Both the position numbers and the translations under genes were made by a program. The notes beneath the pieces were generated by a model. That model did not search any database. It worked only from the letters and a program-made list of their open reading frames with translations, and was not told the origin of the DNA. A stretch of DNA of 17,753 nt from Ruminococcaceae bacterium UBA2719 (GTDB lineage: Bacteria > Bacillota > Clostridia > Oscillospirales > Acutalibacteraceae). The stretch spans positions 8,124-25,876 of the forward strand of contig DEKP01000002.1 of assembly GCA_002353935.1 (NCBI GenBank). The letters are read 5' to 3'. This document shows, one piece after another, positions 1 through 6,738 of this stretch (its first letter is position 1; every line of letters starts with the position of its first letter).

Positions 1-19
1 ATGGCGCGCTGGAAGGGAC
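1..19 (-). repeat. Second copy of the tRNA-Arg 3' end
   Basis: Bases 1-19 are identical, in the same orientation, to 198-216, which hold the CCA end, discriminator, acceptor strand and part of the T-arm of the intact tRNA-Arg gene. The match ends at base 19, and on the left it is cut by the window edge, so it may extend further. A direct repeat of a tRNA 3' end is the usual form of an integration-site (attL/attR) duplication. It could equally be what is left of a tandem tRNA copy. No integrase is visible in the window. Confidence 0.6.
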
Positions 20-151
20 GATGTATTTTCTTCGAAAATTCCTCCGTCCTCGCAGCATAGCTGCTTCGGACATCGAGCCTAAAAATGTGCCCTCCGGCAC
101 ATTTTCTTTACGGCTCTACCCTCTCAGGGTTCGAGTCCCTCCCTGCTTGCA
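19..151. other. Hairpin-rich element with a T-arm-like end
   Basis: This stretch is dense in short perfect inverted repeats. Bases 19-24 (CGATGT) pair with 70-75 and enclose two hairpins: 25-30 with 34-39, and 52-56 with 60-64. Next comes a 10-bp stem, 82-91 with 96-105, around a 4-base loop, itself enclosed by GAGCC 75-79 and GGCTC 112-116. At 126-140 the plus strand reads AGGG-TTCGAGT-CCCT, a T-arm-like hairpin pointing opposite to the nearby tRNA-Arg. No complete second tRNA can be folded, because no matching 5' acceptor strand, D-arm or anticodon arm is present. It is either a dispersed palindromic repeat or the remnant of an insertion beside the tRNA. I do not recognise a named family. 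Confidence 0.5.
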
Positions 152-155
152 TTAT

Positions 156-199
156 AAAAATAGTAGCCTGTGGTATCAAAAGATTCCACAGGCTACTAT
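156..199 (-). terminator. Rho-independent terminator of tRNA-Arg
   Basis: A 14-bp perfect stem (160-173 with 186-199) continues as ATC/GAT around an AAAA loop after one T-T mismatch. On the minus strand it is followed by a run of five T. The stem starts on the last base of the encoded CCA end, so the tRNA transcript would end immediately after the mature 3' end. Confidence 0.85.
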
Positions 200-275
200 G
201 GCGCGCTGGAAGGGACTCGAACCCCCGACCTTTTGGTTCGTAGCCAAACACTCTATCCAGCTGAGCTACCAGCGC
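199..275 (-). tRNA. tRNA-Arg (anticodon ACG)
   Basis: Read on the minus strand, this folds as a complete 77-nt cloverleaf with an encoded CCA end. The acceptor stem is GCGCTGG with CCAGCGC and G is the discriminator. The D-arm starts GCTC. The anticodon stem TTTGG/CCAAA closes the loop CTACGAA, giving anticodon ACG. The T-arm has loop TTCGAGT with two G-U pairs in its stem. ACG, read as ICG after deamination, decodes CGU/CGC/CGA arginine codons. It has its own promoter at 327-355 and its own terminator. A partial copy of its 3' end lies at 1-19. Confidence 0.96.
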
Positions 276-326
276 AAAAGCAGTTCGCCACAAGTGACTT
301 GTCACGAGTAGCTTGCCGTAACATTT

Positions 327-355
327 ATATTATCACACTATTTTTAAAAATGCAA
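327..355 (-). promoter_or_regulatory. Sigma-A type promoter for tRNA-Arg
   Basis: The minus strand carries TTGCAT (350-355), a 17-base spacer, and TAATAT (327-332) preceded by TG one base upstream (extended -10). It would start transcription near 320, leaving a leader of about 45 nt before the mature tRNA 5' end at 275. The -35 and -10 boxes each deviate from consensus, but spacing and position fit. Confidence 0.6.
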
Positions 356-406
356 GAAAAACATTTTATAATCTATAAATTTATTTTTGTGTAACTTTTA
401 GACTTT

Positions 407-841
407 CTACTTGCTTTTCTTGTTAAACTCCTTTACCTTCTTCGAAAGCTCTTCCAATTCTTCCTTTGACAGCTCGGGCAAATGCTCTAAATCATCAATA
501 AATTTCCCTATGCTATCATTCTTCTTTAAGCGAGCTATATCCATAAAAAAGCTTGTAATAACTGCTGTAAAAATCGCAATAACAGCTATTGAGTACACGG
601 TCAGTATAACTGTAACAATCCTACCAACCGGCGTTACTGCGGCAAAGTCGCCGTAACCGATAGAGGTTGCCGAAGCAAAGCAAAACCAAAGACTGTCTAA
701 ATAAGTTTTAATATTAGGCTCAAATATCCAAATCGGAATCGCTGCAACAAAGAACCAAATTAAATATGCGCCTAAGATTTTGTCTGCTCCCGCTGTTTGA
801 AAAGCACGCTTGAGCATGCGACGCATTTTTTTCTTTTTCAT
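407..841 (-). CDS. Two-transmembrane potassium channel
   Basis: Predicted pore subunit of a K+ channel in the cytoplasmic membrane, 144 residues. A basic N-terminus is followed by a first membrane helix (about 22-40), a pore helix, the selectivity filter TSIGYGD (59-65), a second helix (about 75-100) and a charged C-terminal tail (about 115-144) likely to form a helix or coiled coil. This is the Ion_trans_2 plan of small KcsA-like channels, which work as tetramers. There is no RCK/TrkA-N regulatory domain. I start at the ATG at 841. The reading frame stays open to a TTG at 907, but that codon lies in the -35 box of a near-perfect promoter, so the longer form cannot be made from that promoter. 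No strong Shine-Dalgarno precedes the ATG. Ion selectivity is inferred from the filter only. Confidence 0.88.
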   Translation of the reverse strand: MKKKKMRRMLKRAFQTAGADKILGAYLIWFFVAAIPIWIFEPNIKTYLDSLWFCFASATSIGYGDFAAVTPVGRIVTVILTVYSIAVIAIFTAVITSFFMDIARLKKNDSIGKFIDDLEHLPELSKEELEELSKKVKEFNKKSK

Positions 842-878
842 AATATCAACTCGTTTTGCAGTGTTTTTATTTGTGTTC

Positions 879-907
879 AGTATATCATTTGCAGTTTTTG
901 GTGTCAA
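879..907 (-). promoter_or_regulatory. Near-consensus promoter of the K+ channel gene
   Basis: The minus strand reads TTGACA (902-907), exactly 17 bases, then TATACT (879-884): a perfect -35 and a 5/6 -10 box. Transcription would start near 872, about 30 nt upstream of the ATG at 841. This fixes the start of the channel gene. Confidence 0.85.
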
Positions 908-990
908 TTATAAAAGTTAATACTAAACACCGACCGTTGTCAGAACTCCAAAAGCAATATATCAGCAGGAATTTTTTCATAAGATTACAA

Positions 991-1025
991 AACCCGCCGC
1001 GAACAGGCAAAATCCGCGGCGGGTT
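991..1025 (-). terminator. Terminator after the aminopeptidase gene
   Basis: An 11-bp, very GC-rich perfect stem (991-1001 with 1015-1025) encloses a 13-base loop and is followed on the minus strand by TTTTG. It lies 90 bp past the stop of the M18 aminopeptidase and closes the long minus-strand gene group. The T-run is short, so termination may be incomplete. Confidence 0.75.
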
Positions 1026-1114
1026 ATAACTATAATTCACAGCTCAAATAATAGCAACAAAAACACAAATCAACTTACTTGCTAAACCCTAAAAGTGAAT
1101 TACCCTGCAATTTA

Positions 1115-2506
1115 TTAATCATTAAACAGCGCATAAAACGCCTTGTACGCCATATAAATGTCAAACTTAGATATAATCTCGAACGGCGCATGCATACAAA
1201 GTACCGCAACGCCCAAGTCTATTACATCTACGTTCATATTGGCAACGTACTTTGCAATTGTACCGCCGCCGCCGATATCAACCTTGCCAAGTTCTCCTAT
1301 CTGCCACTTGATGTTGTTTTTGTTAAGCATCGAGCGAATCTCGCCCATATACTCCGCAGAAGCGTCGGAAGTATCGTACTTTCCGCCGTGACCTGTATAT
1401 TTTGAGATAACAACGCCTTCGTTTATAAAGCTTGCGTTTTTGATTTCATATGCTGATGAATAGGTAGGATCAAAAGCTGCGTTTACATCGGCAGAAAGGC
1501 ACTTGCTCTTTGAGAGCACCCTGTAGCCCTCTTCTCCGTCTGCTTTTGCAAGATCATAGATAAAATATCTGAGAAAATCGCTCTGCATACCCGTGTTCCC
1601 GTCGGATCCGGTCTCTTCTTTATCCGTCAGATAAGTGATAACCGTAGATTCGGGAGTCTTTGTATCTATCGCCGCCATAAGAGCCGGATAAGCGCAGCAG
1701 CGGTCATCGTGGCCGTAACCACCTATAAGACTGCGGTCAAAGCCTACGTCGCGGGTCTTGTAGCTTGGCACAAAGCTAAGCTCAGCCGAGAGAAAATCTC
1801 CCTCGGTAATGCCGTAGCGCTCGTTTAGTATCTTCATAACATTTAAGGCTACTAAATCTTTTTCGTCGCTGTCGTCTACAGCCTGAGAGCCGACAAGAAC
1901 ATTAAGCTGTTCGCCTGTAAACGCCTTATTCATTGTCTTTGTCGCCTGTTCCCTGTCGAGGTGCGGCAAAAGATCGGTGATTACAAAGCATTCGTCGTCA
2001 TCCTTATCGCCGACAGCGATCTCAACCTTGCTGCCGTCAGTTTTCACAACTGTGCCATAAAGCGAGAGCGGTATAGTTGTCCACTGATACTTTTTAATTC
2101 CGCCGTAATAGTGGGTTTTGAGAAGCGCCAGACCGTTATCCTCATAAAGCGGATTAGGCTTTATATCAATTCGCGGGGAGTCGATATGCGCTATTGAGAG
2201 CTTGACGCCGTTTTTGGTTCCGTTTTTTCCGATCACGGCAAGTCCTACAGCCTTGTTTCTGTTTACGATATAAACACGGTCGCCGGGGTTGTATTTTTTG
2301 TCCTGTTCAAATTCTGTGAAGCCGTTTTCTTTTGCAAGAGCTACCGCATACTTTACAGCCTCGCGCTCTGTGCGGCTTTTATCAAGAAACTTTTTGTAAT
2401 CAATACAAAAGTTGTTCGCTAAATCAAGTTCTTCTTTTGATACAGTAGATGTACCCTTGCGTTCTTTCATCATCAATTTTTCTTTCAATTCTTTTATTTC
2501 GCTCAT
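1115..2506 (-). CDS. apeB: M18 family aminopeptidase
   Basis: Zinc-dependent cytosolic aminopeptidase of the M18 (aspartyl aminopeptidase) family, which removes N-terminal residues, often Asp or Glu, from peptides. 463 residues, normal for the family. The two-metal centre is visible: H107 in SIAHIDSPR, an Asp in GHDDR (267-268), E297/E298 in DKEETGSDG, D340 in SADV, and H439 in CMHAPFE. The start at 2506 has a GGGAGG ribosome site 7 bases upstream. A start 30 bases earlier would overlap the upstream gene and lacks such a site. It is the last gene of the minus-strand group, 26 bp behind the lytic transglycosylase. Substrate preference within M18 cannot be read from sequence. The symbol is borrowed from characterised M18 enzymes. 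Confidence 0.92.
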   Translation of the reverse strand: MSEIKELKEKLMMKERKGTSTVSKEELDLANNFCIDYKKFLDKSRTEREAVKYAVALAKENGFTEFEQDKKYNPGDRVYIVNRNKAVGLAVIGKNGTKNGVKLSIAHIDSPRIDIKPNPLYEDNGLALLKTHYYGGIKKYQWTTIPLSLYGTVVKTDGSKVEIAVGDKDDDECFVITDLLPHLDREQATKTMNKAFTGEQLNVLVGSQAVDDSDEKDLVALNVMKILNERYGITEGDFLSAELSFVPSYKTRDVGFDRSLIGGYGHDDRCCAYPALMAAIDTKTPESTVITYLTDKEETGSDGNTGMQSDFLRYFIYDLAKADGEEGYRVLSKSKCLSADVNAAFDPTYSSAYEIKNASFINEGVVISKYTGHGGKYDTSDASAEYMGEIRSMLNKNNIKWQIGELGKVDIGGGGTIAKYVANMNVDVIDLGVAVLCMHAPFEIISKFDIYMAYKAFYALFND

Positions 2507-2532
2507 AATAAAGCCTCCCGAAATTAATATTA

Positions 2533-3192
2533 TCAATAATATAATGTTTCATACATTTCGTATGTATTTATAACCTTTTTTACATATTTCGACGTTTCTT
2601 CATACGGAATATAGGTAAGGGTTTTTCCGTCAGAAGAATAGGTCTTATCCTCCAGCCATTTGTCTACAGTTGTTATGCCCGCGTTATAGGCCGCCGCTAC
2701 AAGCTCTATGTTACCGTCGTAGTGTGAATTTAAGTAGCTTAGAAAATACGTGCCGTATTCGATGTTCACCCTAGGATTTTTCAGATCATAGTCATAAAGC
2801 GTTACTTCGCCGTCCTTGTTATTTTGAAGCCATTCAAATGTTTCGGGCATAAGCTGCATCAGTCCCACTGCTCCGGCGTGAGACTCGACCTCTTCTCTAA
2901 AACCGCTCTCGGTTCTCATCACAGCATAAACAAGCGGCTCTGAAGTACCGAACTGCTTTGAATACTGTGTTACATATTCGCTGTACTTTTGGGGATAAAA
3001 AACTGACAGCGCCTTGTTTTTCACTCCGTCTAAGATATTCGTTGAAAACATCAAAAGCCCCAGTATCACGCATACAATCAAAAACAAAGTAACTACTGCC
3101 CCCAGGCAGCCGTGTCCTCTTCCCTTTTCTTCCTTGTACTCGTAACCGTCGCCTTTGTATACGCGGTAACTTCTATGTTCAAAATCGTCCAT
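2533..3192 (-). CDS. Membrane-anchored lytic transglycosylase (SLT domain)
   Basis: Peptidoglycan lytic transglycosylase, cleaving the MurNAc-GlcNAc bond to leave 1,6-anhydro ends. 219 residues. A charged N-terminal tail (1-28) is followed by one membrane helix (about 29-50), then an extracellular Slt-type catalytic domain (about 72-210). Family marks: the catalytic Glu in RTESGF (E95), GLMQLMPET, and AAYNAG. No cell-wall binding repeats are present. The start has AAGG about 7 bases upstream. It sits 111 bp downstream of the TsaC-CoaE gene; an slt gene after coaE is, as I recall, a common arrangement in Clostridia. Likely roles are wall turnover or building gaps for envelope complexes; which one is not visible. 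Confidence 0.9.
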   Translation of the reverse strand: MDDFEHRSYRVYKGDGYEYKEEKGRGHGCLGAVVTLFLIVCVILGLLMFSTNILDGVKNKALSVFYPQKYSEYVTQYSKQFGTSEPLVYAVMRTESGFREEVESHAGAVGLMQLMPETFEWLQNNKDGEVTLYDYDLKNPRVNIEYGTYFLSYLNSHYDGNIELVAAAYNAGITTVDKWLEDKTYSSDGKTLTYIPYEETSKYVKKVINTYEMYETLYY

Positions 3193-3303
3193 ACAATAAC
3201 CTTATACTAATTTCTGATAAAAACAGACCGTCTTTATTTTGTGAATTTAGAAGCGCTTAATCGCGTTGTTTAGGACCTCATCCTATTTTTATCAAAATCA
3301 GTA

Positions 3304-5154
3304 TTAAATAACCTTTCCAAAAAGCTCGAGAGTCTTTTCTCTGAGCTTTTCAAGACTTGAGTTGTTCTCGATTACATAATCGGAATTTTTTATAAAAAAT
3401 TCTTTACTGTACTGAGCTTTAAATCTTGATATTACTTCTTCTTGTGTAATATTATCGCGCGCTTTTATCCGTTTTAATCGCAAATCATCGTCAGAAATTA
3501 CCGAGATAATCACATCACAGTATAAATCGCACTTTGCTTCAAAAAGCTGCGGCGCGTCAAACACCACCGCTGTGCCGGCAACACTTTGCAAAGCACCGCA
3601 CTGCAGAGCACCGCACTGCAAAGCACCGCACTGCAAAGCACCGCACTGCAAGGATTTTTCTTCGTCGCATTTCAAGCTGCGGTCTGTATTTTCTTGTTCT
3701 AATAACTCTTCTTTAGCCTGCTTTTTCTCAAGCGTTCTTGCTTTTTCAAGCATCATAGAGAGGATTTTAGGATGAGTTATTTGATTGAGCTTTTTCTTGT
3801 TCTCTTCACAGGAAAAGGCAATTTCGGCAAGCTTTTTACGGTTAAGCGTTCCGTCGGTATTTAGTATATCGCCGAACTGTGAACACAGATTTTTTAAAAC
3901 ATCCTTGTCTTTTACAGCTTCTCTGGCAACCTCATCGGCGTCTATTATAGCGATAATCCCGCCTTTATCACCGACAAAAGGTTCAAAATTTTTGTCACGC
4001 TTAAATTTTTCATCCCTGCAAGAGTTATCAAAATCGCTCTTGTCAACTACAAAGTCCCTCAAAATCCTCGCGACCTCGCTTTTGCCCGAGCCCGACTGTC
4101 CGGTGAGCCCTATGATCTTGACATCGGGCAAATCAATCACCTGATAAGCCGCTGCTCTAATCAGCCTGTTATACAGCGTTATACCGATTCCCTGCGTTCT
4201 TGGGCAATGAGCATATACCATATCTGCTCCCAGGGTATCCGTTTTCCTTAGCGCGTCAAACAGCCTGCTCGCCTGTTCTTTTAAATCGTCTTTTGAGCCT
4301 AGGGATATACATTTACATTTTATTTTATCTATGTCTTCATTATAACAAAGCGCGGCTATTTTAGGATTTGAGCCATAGCTTCTGTTGATAAAATTTATAA
4401 ATTTTTCGTCGTTTGCTCTGACTAAAACTATTTTTGTGTTCGGAGAATAGTGCTTGTACTTCATTCCGGGGGACGAGACTTTTTTGCCATCTTGGGGCTT
4501 ATACAGCACCGCAGAATCTATCTGTGTACGCCCGATCACCGCTTCTATCTGCTCTTTTGTGATGATGCCCGGGCGCAGTATGCGCGGCACATCTTCCGCT
4601 AAAGTAATCACTGTGCTCTCAACCCCGCAGTCACACACTCCGCCGTCGATAACCGCGTCGATTTTTCCGTTTAAATCCGCCAAAACATGAGCAGCCGAGG
4701 TCGGGCTTGGTTTTCCCGAGCTGTTAGCAGAAGGCGCCGCAAGGGGACAGCCGCTTTCTTTAATAAGCATTTGCGCTGTCTTATGCTGAGGATAGCGTAT
4801 AGCCACCGTATCGAGGCCTCCGCTGACCTTATCAGGCACCTTGTCGGTTTTTTTAAAAATTATTGTAAGCGGTCCCGGCCAAAAACGGCTTGCTAAATCC
4901 CTCGCCTTTTTTGGAAATTCTTTTACCAACTCAAATTTCTCAATATCCTTGATATCCGATATATGAACTATAAGCGGATTGTCGCTCGGTCTGCCTTTCG
5001 CTGAGTATATTTTATCAACACAACTACTGTCAAGAGCATTTGATGCCAAACCGTACACCGTCTCTGTGGGCATAGCGACAATGCCGCCCGAGCGAATGAT
5101 TTCGGCGGCTTTTTTTATGTCTTTTTTACTGCTTGAGAGTAATAAGGTGTTCAT
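3304..5154 (-). CDS. TsaC/Sua5 - dephospho-CoA kinase fusion
   Basis: One uninterrupted frame of 616 residues joins two enzymes. Residues 1-340 are a full-length Sua5/TsaC protein: a YrdC domain (PTETVYGLASNA at 29-40, KGRPSDNPLIVH, PGPLT, PSANSSGKPSP) plus the Sua5 C-terminal domain with SPGMKYKHYSP. It makes threonylcarbamoyl-AMP for tRNA t6A37. Residues 345-616 are CoaE, which phosphorylates dephospho-CoA: P-loop GQSGSGKS (352-359), IDAD (404-407), LNQITHPKI (456-464), FDAPQLFE (532-539) and a C-terminal R-rich helix. No Met or ribosome site lies near 345, so CoaE has no separate start. The CoaE half has two extra segments, about 370-399 and 476-527; the second holds four LQCGA repeats. 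The start overlaps the prfA stop by ATGA, so translation is probably coupled. Domain calls are strong; activity of the fused CoaE is inferred. Confidence 0.93.
   Translation of the reverse strand: MNTLLLSSSKKDIKKAAEIIRSGGIVAMPTETVYGLASNALDSSCVDKIYSAKGRPSDNPLIVHISDIKDIEKFELVKEFPKKARDLASRFWPGPLTIIFKKTDKVPDKVSGGLDTVAIRYPQHKTAQMLIKESGCPLAAPSANSSGKPSPTSAAHVLADLNGKIDAVIDGGVCDCGVESTVITLAEDVPRILRPGIITKEQIEAVIGRTQIDSAVLYKPQDGKKVSSPGMKYKHYSPNTKIVLVRANDEKFINFINRSYGSNPKIAALCYNEDIDKIKCKCISLGSKDDLKEQASRLFDALRKTDTLGADMVYAHCPRTQGIGITLYNRLIRAAAYQVIDLPDVKIIGLTGQSGSGKSEVARILRDFVVDKSDFDNSCRDEKFKRDKNFEPFVGDKGGIIAIIDADEVAREAVKDKDVLKNLCSQFGDILNTDGTLNRKKLAEIAFSCEENKKKLNQITHPKILSMMLEKARTLEKKQAKEELLEQENTDRSLKCDEEKSLQCGALQCGALQCGALQCGALQSVAGTAVVFDAPQLFEAKCDLYCDVIISVISDDDLRLKRIKARDNITQEEVISRFKAQYSKEFFIKNSDYVIENNSSLEKLREKTLELFGKVI
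3591..3650. repeat. Four 15-bp tandem repeats inside the CoaE domain
   Basis: Four head-to-tail copies of the plus-strand unit aagcaccgcactgca, differing at a single base in the second copy. They encode (LQCGA)x4, residues 502-521 of the fusion. The near-identity points to recent expansion. The array lies between the HP motif helix and the FDAP strand of CoaE. Confidence 0.95.
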
Positions 5155-6230
5155 TGATTTTCCATGCTTTCTTTGAGTTGTTGCGTGCGCTGAGCGGTAA
5201 TCAGCGCGTCTATCACTTCGTCCAAATTACCGTTTAGAACATCTTCTAATTTATACAGAGTCAGCCCTATTCTGTGGTCTGTTATTCTCGACTGGGGAAA
5301 ATTATAGGTGCGAATCTTCTCACTTCTGTCGCCTGAACCCACCTGGTCGCGGCGGTTTTGAGCAATCTCTGAGTTTTGCTCGTCTTGTTTTATTTTTAAC
5401 AGCCTGCTCTTTAAAACCTTTAACGCCTTATCCTTGTTTTTATACTGACTGCGCTCATCCTGGCATTCTACCACAAGGCCTGTGGGTATATGAGTTATTC
5501 TGATAGCTGATGAAGTTTTGTTAATATGCTGACCGCCTGCACCCGAAGAGCGAAACGTATCTATCTGCAAATCCTTTGGGTCCAAATCTATTTCAACGTC
5601 GTCAGCTTCGGGAAGCACCGCTACCGTTGCCGCCGACGTATGAATTCTGCCGCCGCTCTCGGTTTTTGGCACACGCTGAACACGATGGATACCTGATTCA
5701 AACTTAAACCTCGAATATGCCCTGTCGCCGTTCACGGTAAAGGAAATTTCCTTATAACCTCCTAGCTCAGTTTCGTTTGCGTTTATAATGTCGATTTTGT
5801 AGCCTTTTTTCTCAGCATACATGCTGTACATCCTAAACAAATCGGCAGAAAACAGCGACGACTCTTCGCCTCCTGTGCCTGCTCTGATTTCAACTATAAC
5901 ATTTCTTTCGTCATTTTCGTCCTTTGGAAGGAGTAAAATCTTGAGCTCTTCTTCAAGCACGGGCAGCTTTTGTCTTGCAGCGTCCAAATCCATCGCCGCC
6001 AGCTCCTTTAATTCGTCGTCTGATGAGCTGCCTGCTATGATTTCAAGCGCGTCTTCTATATCCTCTTTAGCTTTTTTATACTCGCGATACTTGTTTACCA
6101 CCGGCTCGATAGATGAGAACTCTTTCATCACTTCGTTGTAGACCTTTGTATCGCTGACAACTTCTTCACTGTACATCTTCTGCTGGAGTTCTTTATATCT
6201 TTTATCAAAAATTTCTAATTTATTAAACAT
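5151..6230 (-). CDS. prfA: Peptide chain release factor 1
   Basis: RF1 recognises UAA and UAG in the ribosomal A site and triggers peptide release. 359 residues, the normal length. The peptidyl-tRNA hydrolysis loop has GAGGQ (GGQ at 232-234). The stop-codon reading motif is of RF1 type: PKT at 188-190 in RVPKTESGGRIHTSAATVAVLPE is the PxT position, where RF2 would have SPF. The gene follows a DUF951 gene by 9 bp and overlaps the TsaC-CoaE start by 4 bp. In many Bacillota prmC, whose product methylates the GGQ glutamine, lies between prfA and the tsaC gene or just upstream; it is absent here and must lie elsewhere. The ribosome site before the ATG is weak, which suggests coupling to DUF951. 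Confidence 0.97.
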   Translation of the reverse strand: MFNKLEIFDKRYKELQQKMYSEEVVSDTKVYNEVMKEFSSIEPVVNKYREYKKAKEDIEDALEIIAGSSSDDELKELAAMDLDAARQKLPVLEEELKILLLPKDENDERNVIVEIRAGTGGEESSLFSADLFRMYSMYAEKKGYKIDIINANETELGGYKEISFTVNGDRAYSRFKFESGIHRVQRVPKTESGGRIHTSAATVAVLPEADDVEIDLDPKDLQIDTFRSSGAGGQHINKTSSAIRITHIPTGLVVECQDERSQYKNKDKALKVLKSRLLKIKQDEQNSEIAQNRRDQVGSGDRSEKIRTYNFPQSRITDHRIGLTLYKLEDVLNGNLDEVIDALITAQRTQQLKESMENQ

Positions 6231-6239
6231 AGCTTCTGT

Positions 6240-6437
6240 TTATCCCTGTACTTTCTCACCGTTACGCATAACGGCTTTTATATTGTGCTCAACCTTTTTA
6301 CGCGGTACCATAACCTCGTGTCCGCAGCCCATACATTTTATCTTAAAATCCATGCCTATTCTAAGAACCCGAAACTCGTTGTTCTTGCACGGATGGGGTT
6401 TTTTCATTATCAAAATGTCATCTACTCTGATATCCAT
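6240..6437 (-). CDS. DUF951 family small protein
   Basis: Conserved Bacillota protein of unknown function, 65 residues, the usual size. It begins MDIRVDDILIMKKPHPC, has a central GMDFKIKCMGCGHEVMVPR, and ends in a basic tail. C17, C35, C38 and H40 could bind a metal, and the basic character would suit nucleic-acid or ribosome binding, but both are inferences. An AAAGG ribosome site lies about 9 bases before the ATG. It is the first gene of the group containing prfA and tsaC-coaE. I could not find a convincing promoter in the 300 bp upstream. Confidence 0.9.
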   Translation of the reverse strand: MDIRVDDILIMKKPHPCKNNEFRVLRIGMDFKIKCMGCGHEVMVPRKKVEHNIKAVMRNGEKVQG

Positions 6438-6570
6438 TTACAAAACCTTTCACAAATGAGTTATAATCGCTTTTTTAACTCGTTTTTTCTAATAATAAAT
6501 CTGACAAAATCGGGCAAAAATTTATGATTATGCTTTTAAAATCTCGCTTAATTTTAACACAATGACATAT

Positions 6571-6640
6571 AAAAAGCAAGGCGGAGCGTTTTTTCAGGTT
6601 AATCAGCCGCTGAGCAGTTCCCCTTTTTAAGCCTTCCGCC
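6571..6640 (-). terminator. Possible terminator or small RNA between hflX and the DUF951 gene
   Basis: On the minus strand GGCGGA (6635-6640) can pair with TCCGCC (6580-6585), followed by TTGCTTTTTAT. The 49-base interior contains the small palindrome CAGCGGCTG. It could end the hflX transcript, whose stop is about 100 bp upstream. A weak promoter-like pair, TTAAAG (6677-6682) and TATAGT (6654-6659) with 17-bp spacing, sits just before it, so a short separate RNA is also possible. The rest of 6438-6738 holds nothing else I recognise. Confidence 0.4.
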
Positions 6641-6738
6641 GTATATTTAATTTACTATATATGCCGTGTTAAATGCCTTTAAGAAAGCGCATAATTTGAT
6701 TGTACAGCTTTTACCCCTACTGCCCTTGAATTTTAGAT

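Noticed and set aside
117..151. A second tRNA gene on the plus strand
   Set aside because: Only a T-arm-like hairpin is present; there is no pairing acceptor strand, D-arm or anticodon arm upstream.
21..394. Overlapping open frames across the tRNA-Arg region on both strands
   Set aside because: They are translations of the tRNA gene, its terminator and the hairpin block; phrases such as VAQLDR are the known false peptides from tRNA sequence.
2507..2536. Earlier start of the M18 aminopeptidase
   Set aside because: It overlaps the transglycosylase stop and lacks a ribosome site; GGGAGG is correctly placed for the start at 2506.
3534..3775. Plus-strand open frames with repeated HRTAK/APHCK peptides
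   Set aside because: They are antisense shadows of the 15-bp array in the CoaE domain; the minus frame has clear catalytic motifs.
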